Shown here: positions 1-6,141 of the stretch, piece after piece
Numbering within the stretch: position 1 is the stretch's first letter
How the letters are laid out: each line of letters starts with the position of its first letter
Assembly (NCBI GenBank): GCA_017885385.1
Contig: JAFNGF010000322.1
Span: 1,969-14,589 of the forward strand
Reading direction: 5' to 3'
Origin: Planctomycetota bacterium
GTDB taxonomy: Bacteria > Planctomycetota > Phycisphaerae > Sedimentisphaerales > Anaerobacaceae
Length of the DNA stretch: 12,621 nt
Notes under the pieces: model-generated
Database searches by the model: none
What the model was told of the DNA's origin: nothing
Seen by the model: only the letters and a program-made list of their open reading frames with translations
Program-made: the position numbers and the translations under genes

Positions 1-1
1 C

Positions 2-1462
2 GCCGCTACGGCGGCCCATAAGAATCCGCAATCGGCGGAACGTCCAACCACACAGCCCAATATCCTTGTCATCTTAGCTGACGACCTGGGCTACGGCGAT
101 TTATCCTGCTACGGCGCCAAGGATTTGCAGACGCCGAACATCGACAATCTGGCCGACGGCGGTATGCGGTTCGACAATTTCTACGCCAATTGCCCGGTTT
201 GCTCGCCCACGCGGGCGGCGCTTCTTACCGGCAGATACCCCGACCTTGTCGGCGTGCCGGGCGTAATACGCACGCACATAACGAACAACTTCGGCTACCT
301 TTCCCCGCAGGCGGTGACGCTGCCGGAGCTGCTCAAGCGAGCGGGTTACCACACCGCCATCGTCGGCAAATGGCACCTGGGCCTGGCGTCGCCCAATACG
401 CCGAATGAACGCGGCTTCGACCACTTTGCCGGCTTTCTGGGCGATATGATGGACGATTACTACACGCACCGCCGGCACGGCTTCAACTATATGCGGCTCA
501 ACGATGAAGAAATCGACCCCAAAGGCCACGCGACCGACCTTTTCACGCAGTGGGCAATCGACTACATCGGGCAGCGGGCCCGCCGCCCCGACTCGCGTCG
601 GGAGACGCGGGGGCGGGCACAATCAACGCAGCCCTTCTTTTTGTACCTGGCTTACAACGCCCCGCACGCGCCGATTCAGCCGCCGGAAATCTGGCTCCAG
701 AAAGTCAAGAATCGGCAAGCAAATATCAGCGACAAGCGTGCCAGCCTGGCGGCGTTGATTGAGCAGATGGATGACGGCATCGGCAAAGTGCTTGCTGCGC
801 TAAAAGATGCCGGCCTGAGTGACAACACGCTTATTTTTTTCACCTCGGATAACGGCGGCCAGCTCAATCTCGGCTCAAGTAACGGGCCGCTTACCGGCGG
901 CAAGGGACAGATGTACGAGGGCGGTATCCGCGTGCCTACGTGCGCCGTCTGGCCGGGCAAAATAAAGCCCGGCTCACGCAGCGACCGCGTGGTGCTCACA
1001 ATGGATTTGCTGCCCACGATTTGCGAATTTGCGGGCGTGAAAATCGGGCACGAAATTGATGGGCGGAGTATTCTGCCGACGCTCCTCGGGAAAACCCAAC
1101 CTGAACCCCACGTGAAACGTGGGGCTGAATCCGCCGCACGTATGGCGGATAAATATTTAGCCCCCGGTTTTACCGGGGGTTTTCCCTCTGAGTACCGAGT
1201 GCTTTTCTGGGTCAGGCGTGAAGGCGGCAACTTCGGCGGCAGGGCGTTTTACGCAGTCCGCCGCGGCGACCTTAAGCTGCTGCAAAACAGTCCCTTCGAG
1301 CCGCCGCAACTCTATAACCTGGCCGACGACCCGAAGGAAGAGCATCCATTGGACAAAAAGCATCCGACGTATCAGGAACTTTTTGACGCCCTGCGTGATC
1401 ACATAATCCAGGCCGGCGCCGTGCCCTGGCAGAAAGAAACCCCCGGTAAAACCGGGGGCTAA
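2..1462 (+). CDS. Sulfatase (S1 family, formylglycine-dependent), 5' end outside window
   Basis: Hydrolyses sulfate esters, probably on a polysaccharide; export is expected but the N-terminus is cut off. The frame is open from base 2, giving 486 residues. NILVILADDLGYGD (about residues 20-33) carries the metal-binding Asp pair. CPVCSPTR contains the C-S-P-T-R site whose Cys (codon 200-202) becomes formylglycine. GKWHLG and TSDNGG (codons near 847-860) are further active-site motifs. The C-terminal subdomain ends in the usual LYNLADDPKEE. Three stretches look foreign to the family: residues about 192-206 (a hairpin in DNA), about 368-395 (a triple hairpin) and the last 7 residues TPGKTGG, which with the stop codon come from an inverted copy of the same palindrome. 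The frame survives all of them. A TTG at 125 is only an internal alternative start. The family is certain; the substrate is not known. Confidence 0.95.
   Translation, partial: AATAAHKNPQSAERPTTQPNILVILADDLGYGDLSCYGAKDLQTPNIDNLADGGMRFDNFYANCPVCSPTRAALLTGRYPDLVGVPGVIRTHITNNFGYLSPQAVTLPELLKRAGYHTAIVGKWHLGLASPNTPNERGFDHFAGFLGDMMDDYYTHRRHGFNYMRLNDEEIDPKGHATDLFTQWAIDYIGQRARRPDSRRETRGRAQSTQPFFLYLAYNAPHAPIQPPEIWLQKVKNRQANISDKRASLAALIEQMDDGIGKVLAALKDAGLSDNTLIFFTSDNGGQLNLGSSNGPLTGGKGQMYEGGIRVPTCAVWPGKIKPGSRSDRVVLTMDLLPTICEFAGVKIGHEIDGRSILPTLLGKTQPEPHVKRGAESAARMADKYLAPGFTGGFPSEYRVLFWVRREGGNFGGRAFYAVRRGDLKLLQNSPFEPPQLYNLADDPKEEHPLDKKHPTYQELFDALRDHIIQAGAVPWQKETPGKTGG
574..618. repeat. GC-rich palindromic insert inside the sulfatase gene
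   Basis: An outer stem GCCCGCC (578-584) pairs with GGCGGGC (612-618), and an inner perfect stem CCCGAC (587-592) / GTCGGG (597-602) closes a TCGC loop. It encodes an Arg-rich run (RARRPDSRRETRGRA) exactly between the helix WAIDYI and the strand FFLYLAYNAPH, where sulfatases normally have a short loop. The length keeps the reading frame. That it is an inserted element is inferred from the structure and the abnormal loop. Confidence 0.6.
1104..1183. repeat. Composite three-hairpin palindromic element (BIME-like) inside the sulfatase gene
   Basis: Three adjacent perfect hairpins. H1: CCCCACGT (1106-1113), loop GAA, ACGTGGGG (1117-1124). H2: ATCCGCC (1129-1135) with GGCGGAT (1144-1150). H3: CCCCCGGT (1161-1168), loop TTT, ACCGGGGG (1172-1179). 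H1 with its shoulders (AACCCC...GGGGCTGAAT, 1104-1130) is the reverse-oriented form of the unit whose forward form is H3 (TATTTAGCCCC...GGGGTTT, 1154-1182). It is therefore an inverted pair of units around a spacer hairpin, the arrangement of enterobacterial BIMEs. It is translated in frame as about 27 residues. Confidence 0.8.
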
Positions 1463-1465
1463 ATA
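1437..1465. repeat. Reverse-oriented palindromic unit at the sulfatase 3' end
   Basis: These 29 bases are the exact reverse complement of 1154-1182. The unit encodes the last residues of the sulfatase and its TAA stop (1460-1462 lies in the shoulder GGCTAAATA). The stem is 8 bp (CCCCCGGT/ACCGGGGG) with an AAA loop, and an A-rich stretch follows. It is not a good intrinsic terminator on the + strand because no T run follows, though it could stabilise mRNA. Confidence 0.85.
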
Positions 1466-1524
1466 AAATGGAATTGCGGCCGGGCGGAAAATCGGTAAAA
1501 TACCGGCTCGATTAACGGTGGCGT

Positions 1525-2439
1525 ATGCTAAAAAAACTGTACATTAGCGATGGGAAACTCGCCGAGAACGGCCACGGCGAACCTGTGGTGTCGGTCTACA
1601 TAGCTCCTGACGAGAACGAGCGAAAGTATCTTCTGGAGCAGCTGAAGATAGACGAGCACACGCTGAGCTCATCGCTTGACCCCGATGAGCTGAGCCGGCT
1701 TGAGTTTGAGCCTGAGCACACAGCGATGATATTCAAAAGGCCCAAGCACTACACGGTGCAGGATAATTTCCTGTTCAGGGTGCTGTCTACGGGCGTTTTT
1801 CTTTTCAAGGACCGCCTGGTAATTGTCGTGGCCGATGATGCACCGCTTTTTGAGGGCAGGCCCTTTGTAAAAATCCAGTCGATTCAGGATGTCTGCCTGA
1901 AGCTCATCTACCGAGCTATTTTGCATTTTGTCGAGCACTTAAAGGCCGTTAATCAGATTTCCAGCGAGCTGGAGCGTCAGATAAGCACGTCGATGGAAAA
2001 TAAGTACTTATTGAACCTTTTTACTCTTGAAAAGAGCCTTGTTTACTTTCTCAGCGCCATCAATTCCAACAGTATGCTGATAGAGAAGCTCCACAACAAC
2101 GCCGCCAAGCTCGGTTTTAGCCAGGAAACCTCGGAGTTTCTGGATGATATTATGATTGAAAACAGCCAGTGTCGCGTCCAAACGGAGATATACTCGCAAG
2201 TTTTGGCAAGCCTGATGGATGCCCGCGCCTCCATTATCAGCAACAATCTTAACATCCGTATTAAAGCGCTCACGCTAATCACAATTGCAATTATGCTGCC
2301 GACGCTGGTGGTGAGCGTTTTTTCGATGAACGTGCGGATTCCCCTATCATGGCATCCGCAGGCGTTTTGGATAGTCACTACGATTGGGGCTATCTCGGCC
2401 ATTAGCGTGGGACTTCTGTGGTGGCGGAGACGGTGGTAG
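1525..2439 (+). CDS. CorA-like divalent cation transporter family protein, divergent (SMN motif)
   Basis: A 304-residue protein with CorA architecture: an N-terminal alpha/beta cytoplasmic domain (about 1-120), a long helical region (about 125-240) and two C-terminal transmembrane segments (about 247-266 and 280-299), ending in a basic tail (WWRRRRW). CorA proteins are pentameric Mg2+/Co2+ (or Zn2+) channels. The signature GMN after TM1 reads S267-M268-N269, and the following loop (VRIPLSWHPQAFW) lacks the usual MPEL. Selectivity may differ, or it may not transport Mg2+ at all. The start ATG has only a weak GGTGG upstream. The stop TAG lies immediately before a palindrome at 2441. The family call is firm; the substrate is open. 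Confidence 0.85.
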   Translation: MLKKLYISDGKLAENGHGEPVVSVYIAPDENERKYLLEQLKIDEHTLSSSLDPDELSRLEFEPEHTAMIFKRPKHYTVQDNFLFRVLSTGVFLFKDRLVIVVADDAPLFEGRPFVKIQSIQDVCLKLIYRAILHFVEHLKAVNQISSELERQISTSMENKYLLNLFTLEKSLVYFLSAINSNSMLIEKLHNNAAKLGFSQETSEFLDDIMIENSQCRVQTEIYSQVLASLMDARASIISNNLNIRIKALTLITIAIMLPTLVVSVFSMNVRIPLSWHPQAFWIVTTIGAISAISVGLLWWRRRW

Positions 2440-2440
2440 T

Positions 2441-2464
2441 TTAGCCGTCGCCGGAACGGCGACG
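2441..2464. repeat. Hairpin between the CorA-like and oxidoreductase genes, possible relative of the palindromic family
   Basis: CGTCGCCG (2446-2453), loop GAA, CGGCGACG (2457-2464): a perfect 8-bp stem with the left shoulder TTAGC(C), as in the units at 1154 and 9500, but without the CCCC/GGGG base. It begins two bases after the CorA-like stop codon. With no T run after it, it could act as a 3'-end stabiliser or be a diverged repeat unit. Confidence 0.5.
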
Positions 2465-2467
2465 AGA

Positions 2468-2495
2468 GATGACGGACGACGGATGACGGACGACG
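2468..2495. repeat. Two exact tandem copies of GATGACGGACGACG
   Basis: Two adjacent identical 14-base units (2468-2481 and 2482-2495), followed by a partial GACGA. The GAC-rich tract fills the leader of the oxidoreductase gene, ending just before the ribosome binding site. Such tracts can change copy number by slippage, which would move the preceding hairpin relative to the start codon. Confidence 0.85.
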
Positions 2496-2515
2496 GACGA
2501 AGAAGGGCAAAGAAA

Positions 2516-4396
2516 ATGCGTCTCTTATATCTGGCAATTTTGTCAATGGTTTGGCTGGCGGCTTTTTCGCCGGCGAACGCCCAGACCATTTTAGTTGAGG
2601 CGGAGAGTTTCCAAAACCTGGGCGGCTGGGTCATCGACCAGCAGGCAATCGACCAGATGGGTTCGCCGTATCTTTTGGCGCACGGCTTAGGCCAGCCGGT
2701 CAAAGACGCCGGCACGACTGTCACTTTCCCCGCGACCGGCAAATACCGCATCTGGGTCCGCACACGAGATTGGGCAGCAGTGTGGAACAATCCTGAGCCA
2801 TCACAGAAATCTCGAATGACTGAACCCAAATGTATGACCTGCCACCGTGTGGATGCAGCCGACCCGCCGGGCAAATTCCAGCTCGTTATTGACGGCAAGC
2901 CGCTCGAAACTGTATTCGGCACCGAAGGAACCAAGTGGCACTGGCAGGATGGCGGAACGGTCGAGGTTAGACAACCACAGGCAACAATTTCGCTGCACGA
3001 TTTGACCGGCTTTGAGGGCCGCTGCGACGCAATTATCTTTACCAGCGATACAGATTTTCGCCCGCCCGACAAGGGCGAAGAGCTGGCTGCCTTTCGGCGC
3101 AAGATGTTGGGCCTGCCGGAACAGCCGCAAGATGCCGGCCAGTTCGACCTTGTCGTGGTGGGAGGCGGAATGGCAGGAACCTGCGCAGCAATCTCGGCTG
3201 CCAGGCTCGGTCTACAGGTTGCGCTAATTCAGGATAGGCCGGTGCTCGGCGGTAATAATAGCTCCGAAGTGCGTGTGCACCTGAACGGCGAGATAAATCT
3301 GCCGCCGTATCCGGCTCTCGGCGACATCGTAAAGCAGCTCGATTCGGGGAAAAGAGGAAACGCTCAGCCGGCGGAAAATTACGATGACCAGAAAAAACTG
3401 CGGGTCGTCCAGGCTGAAAAAAATATACGCCTCTTTTTGAACACGCACGTCTGGCAAGTGGAAAAGGACGGCAGCCGCATTGTTGCGGTGGTTGCAAAAG
3501 ACATCAGGACGGGCAAAGAATTGCGATTTAGCGGCCGGCTTTTTGCCGACTGCACCGGCGATGGAACGCTCGGTTTTTTAGCTGGAGCCGATTTGCGCGC
3601 CGGGCGAGAATCCCAAAGTGAGACGGACGAGTCACTGGCGCCGGAAAAGCCCGACAATCTGACTCTGGGGACATCCGTGCAGTGGTACTGCGCCGAGACC
3701 GAGCAGCCTGTTAGCTTTCCGGACTGTCCCTGGTCGCTAAAGTTCACCGAAGACAGTTGCCAGCACGCAACTCGCGGCGACTGGAATTGGGAGACGGGTT
3801 TTGGCCGCGACCAGATCGCTGCGGCTGAACATATCCGCGACTACGCCTTGCGCGCGATATATGGCAACTGGGCGTTTCTTAAGAATAGCAGCCAGCGAAA
3901 AGCGGAGTACGCTAACCAGAAGTTGGCCTGGGCAGCTTACATCGTCGGCAAGCGCGAATCGCGCAGGCTGCTCGGCGACGTCATTTTGCAGCAGCAGGAT
4001 ATTCAGAGTCGTAGGGAGTTTCCGGACGCCTTTGTCACCACCACCTGGACGATTGACCTACATTATCCCGACCCCAAGAACACCGAGCATTTTCCGGGCG
4101 GCGAATTTCGTTCCATCGCAAAATTTACGCCCATTGAGCCTTACGCGATTCCTTATCGCTGCCTGTACAGCCGCAACATCGAGAATCTTTTTATGGCAGG
4201 TCGTGACATTAGTGTCACTCACGTGGCTCTTGGCACGACCCGCGTGATGCGGACTTGTGGGATGATGGGCGAATTGGTCGGCATGGCCGCCTCGGTCTGC
4301 AAAAAACACAGCACCACTCCTCGCGGCGTTTATCAGGACCACCTTGACGAGCTGAAGGCGCTGGCCCAACGCGGCGTAGGACAACTGAATCGGTGA
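2516..4396 (+). CDS. Secreted FAD-dependent oxidoreductase (FAD_oxidored / PF12831-like)
   Basis: 626 residues from ATG 2516, chosen because it follows AAGGG at an 8-base spacing and opens a clear signal peptide (residues 1-22, cleavage after ANA). An upstream in-frame ATG at 2384 lies inside the CorA-like gene and is rejected. Residues about 24-180 form a beta-rich N-terminal domain (VEAESF...; GKFQLVIDGKPL). The Rossmann FAD site VVVGGGMAG has G216-x-G218-x-x-G221 and is followed by VLGGNNSSEVRVHLNGE. The C-terminal FAD motif MAGRDISVTHVALGTTRVM sits near residue 560. Related genes are common in planctomycete and Bacteroidetes carbohydrate loci, usually with unknown substrate. Residues about 92-116 look like an insertion in the N-terminal domain and contain a CxxCH motif (C106, C109, H110). 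Confidence 0.9.
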   Translation: MRLLYLAILSMVWLAAFSPANAQTILVEAESFQNLGGWVIDQQAIDQMGSPYLLAHGLGQPVKDAGTTVTFPATGKYRIWVRTRDWAAVWNNPEPSQKSRMTEPKCMTCHRVDAADPPGKFQLVIDGKPLETVFGTEGTKWHWQDGGTVEVRQPQATISLHDLTGFEGRCDAIIFTSDTDFRPPDKGEELAAFRRKMLGLPEQPQDAGQFDLVVVGGGMAGTCAAISAARLGLQVALIQDRPVLGGNNSSEVRVHLNGEINLPPYPALGDIVKQLDSGKRGNAQPAENYDDQKKLRVVQAEKNIRLFLNTHVWQVEKDGSRIVAVVAKDIRTGKELRFSGRLFADCTGDGTLGFLAGADLRAGRESQSETDESLAPEKPDNLTLGTSVQWYCAETEQPVSFPDCPWSLKFTEDSCQHATRGDWNWETGFGRDQIAAAEHIRDYALRAIYGNWAFLKNSSQRKAEYANQKLAWAAYIVGKRESRRLLGDVILQQQDIQSRREFPDAFVTTTWTIDLHYPDPKNTEHFPGGEFRSIAKFTPIEPYAIPYRCLYSRNIENLFMAGRDISVTHVALGTTRVMRTCGMMGELVGMAASVCKKHSTTPRGVYQDHLDELKALAQRGVGQLNR

Positions 4397-4566
4397 GCAG
4401 CCTGTGGCCCATCTGCGGCTTGCAGGAGAAGCGTGAACACTCTGGGGCTCGGACAATCCTGTAGATTTGGCAAGCTCCTGCCGTTAGAATATATTGCAAG
4501 ACTGCAGAGGCAGCCGGTCCAAAGGGCCGGTCAGTGGCAACGGCGACGTTCGAAAGGATTTGCAGT
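4397..4566 (+). other. Intergenic leader with a hairpin before the AlbA_2 gene
   Basis: A 170-base gap. CCGGTCC (4514-4520), loop AAA, GGGCCGG (4524-4530) forms a 7-bp hairpin with one G-U pair, 37 bases before the ATG at 4567. No T run follows, so it is not an obvious terminator. A TAGAAT at 4485-4490 could be a -10 box, but no well-spaced -35 is visible. The gap suggests the downstream gene is transcribed separately from the oxidoreductase. Confidence 0.4.
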
Positions 4567-6024
4567 ATGAACTCAAGTGAACTCGCGAATCTTGTCCATG
4601 AGCTGTTGCGGCTTCCGAATGAGACAGAGTGGGTGGAGTTCAAGCATAATAGGGCTGAACCAGAAAAAATCGGTCAGAACCTCTCAGCACTGTCGAACTC
4701 TGTCGCGCTGCTTGGCAGAAAATGCGGATATATTCTGTGGGGGATCGATAACAAAACGCACAAAATCGTGGGTACCACTTTCCGTCCGCGGGACAGTAAG
4801 GTTGGGAACGAAGAGCTGGAGAACTGGCTACTTCGGCTTCTGGGTCCCCGTATCGATTTCCGCATCTGGGTGGACGAGGTTGACGGCAAGCCCGTCGTTT
4901 TGTTCGAGGTGCCTCCGGCACCAAATAGTCCCGTCCGTTTCAAGGGCACCAAATATATCCGTGTAGGCAGCTATACAAAGAAGCTGCGGGATTTTCCTGA
5001 GAAGGAGCGGGCATTGTGGCGTATCTTTGAGCGTGTGCCATTCGAAGAAGGCTCCGCAGAGGAGGGAACTTCTGCCGATGACGTTTTGAACCTCATTGAC
5101 TACCCGAAGTACTTCCTTCTGATGAAGCAGCCCCTGCCCGACAACCGGCGGTTCCTCTTGGAGCGATTGGCCTGCGATAATGTCATTCGGCCCAGAGAAG
5201 ACGGTCGGTACGACATCACTAACGTTGGGGCAATTCTATTCGCGCGCGACTTGAGAGCGTTTCGACGCCTTGCCAGAAAGGCGCTGCGAGTTGTTATCTA
5301 CAAGGGAACCAACCGGGTGGAGACGGTCAAGGAGCAGGCCGGCGGCAGAGGATACGCAGTAGGGTTTGAAGGAGCCATTCGCTACATCGACGACCAACTG
5401 CCACAGAACGAACAGATCGGGCAGGCACTCAGGCAGGAAGTTCGCACGTACCCGGAAATCGCGATCCGCGAATTGGTGGCGAACGCTCTGATACACCAGG
5501 ACTTCGCCATCACGGGGGCCGGTCCAATGGTGGAAATATTCACCGACCGCATGGAAATCACCAACCCAGGGGCACCGCTGATTGATACGCTGCGTTTCAT
5601 AGATGAGCCGCCGCGGTCACGTAACGAAGCACTCGCGGCTCTCATGCGCCGAATGGCTATTTGCGAAGAGCGGGGAAGCGGGATCGACAAGGTGATTTTC
5701 AATGTAGAGGTTTTCCAACTGCCCGCGCCTGACTTCCGAGTTGCAGGAGCCAGCACAGTTGCTGTCCTTTACGGTCCTCGCAAGTTCTCGCAGATGAATC
5801 GAGACGAGCGGGTTCGCGCCTGTTACCAGCATGCCTGCCTGCAATACGTGTCGGGCAAGAGGATGTCCAACGCCTCGTTGCGTAAGAGGCTCGGTATCGC
5901 AGATCGTAACTATCCGCTGGCTTCCCGGATCATCAAGGACGCAATCACAGCAGGCTTGGTCAAACCCCACGCCGAGGGAACTCAGTCAAAGCGAGATGCA
6001 ACCTATCTACCTTTCTGGGCTTAG
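4567..6024 (+). CDS. AlbA_2 (Schlafen-type) domain putative transcriptional regulator, COG2865-like
   Basis: 485 residues from ATG 4567, preceded by AAAGGA at good spacing; an ATG at 4534 has no site and is rejected. The N-terminal AlbA_2 (divergent AAA_4) domain starts with ETEWVEFK (residues 19-26), continues through GYILWGIDNKTHKIVG and ends near residue 150. A GHKL-like ATPase C-terminal module is seen as E302-LVANALIHQD (N306) with DRMEITNPG, then M363-AICEERGSGIDK (G370-S-G372). The tail (about 420-485) looks like a winged helix (NASLRKRLGIADRNYPLASRIIKDAI). COG2865 members are predicted DNA-binding regulators, often in mobile or defence regions; the ligand is unknown. It separates two carbohydrate-type genes without matching them in function, so it may be a later arrival. 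Architecture is clear; the role is inferred. Confidence 0.88.
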   Translation: MNSSELANLVHELLRLPNETEWVEFKHNRAEPEKIGQNLSALSNSVALLGRKCGYILWGIDNKTHKIVGTTFRPRDSKVGNEELENWLLRLLGPRIDFRIWVDEVDGKPVVLFEVPPAPNSPVRFKGTKYIRVGSYTKKLRDFPEKERALWRIFERVPFEEGSAEEGTSADDVLNLIDYPKYFLLMKQPLPDNRRFLLERLACDNVIRPREDGRYDITNVGAILFARDLRAFRRLARKALRVVIYKGTNRVETVKEQAGGRGYAVGFEGAIRYIDDQLPQNEQIGQALRQEVRTYPEIAIRELVANALIHQDFAITGAGPMVEIFTDRMEITNPGAPLIDTLRFIDEPPRSRNEALAALMRRMAICEERGSGIDKVIFNVEVFQLPAPDFRVAGASTVAVLYGPRKFSQMNRDERVRACYQHACLQYVSGKRMSNASLRKRLGIADRNYPLASRIIKDAITAGLVKPHAEGTQSKRDATYLPFWA

Positions 6025-6055
6025 CCCTTATGTAGCGCAATGTAACTGAATGAGC

Positions 6056-6084
6056 TTGACAGGTAAGCGCAATTCATATAGACA
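6056..6084 (+). promoter_or_regulatory. Candidate sigma-70 promoter for the toroid protein gene
   Basis: A perfect -35 TTGACA (6056-6061) is followed after 17 bases by a weak -10-like TAGACA (6079-6084), about 58 bases before the ATG at 6142. In the leader, GTTAC (6109-6113) and GTAAC (6120-6124) form a small inverted repeat, and ATGTAACTG occurs at 6040-6048 and 6118-6126, flanking the promoter. Confidence 0.4.
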
Positions 6085-6141
6085 CCGGAAAACACGATAC
6101 TTACGTTTGTTACTGGCATGTAACTGGAAAGGACTATCCTC

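Noticed and set aside
1104..1183. CRISPR-like reading of the repeated palindromes
   Set aside because: The units are scattered, in both orientations, without regular spacers and inside coding sequence; no cas genes are present.
676..1230. Long - strand open frame antisense to the sulfatase
   Set aside because: It mirrors a well-supported enzyme, has no recognisable protein features and no ribosome binding site.
2384..2515. Extended N-terminus of the FAD oxidoreductase from the ATG at 2384
   Set aside because: It would overlap the CorA-like gene, translate the tandem repeat and bury the signal peptide that starts at 2516.
2831..2845. Calling the oxidoreductase a cytochrome c because of CxxCH
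   Set aside because: A single motif in an atypical insertion with no distal Met or haem-domain pattern is not sufficient; kept only as a finding.
2347..3102. 251-codon - strand open frame
   Set aside because: It lies antisense to the CorA-like and FAD oxidoreductase genes; its Arg/Ser/Pro-rich text comes from the complement of the GAC tandem repeat.
4467..4490. Promoter TTGGCA / TAGAAT before the AlbA_2 gene
   Set aside because: The spacing is only 12 bases, too short for sigma-70.
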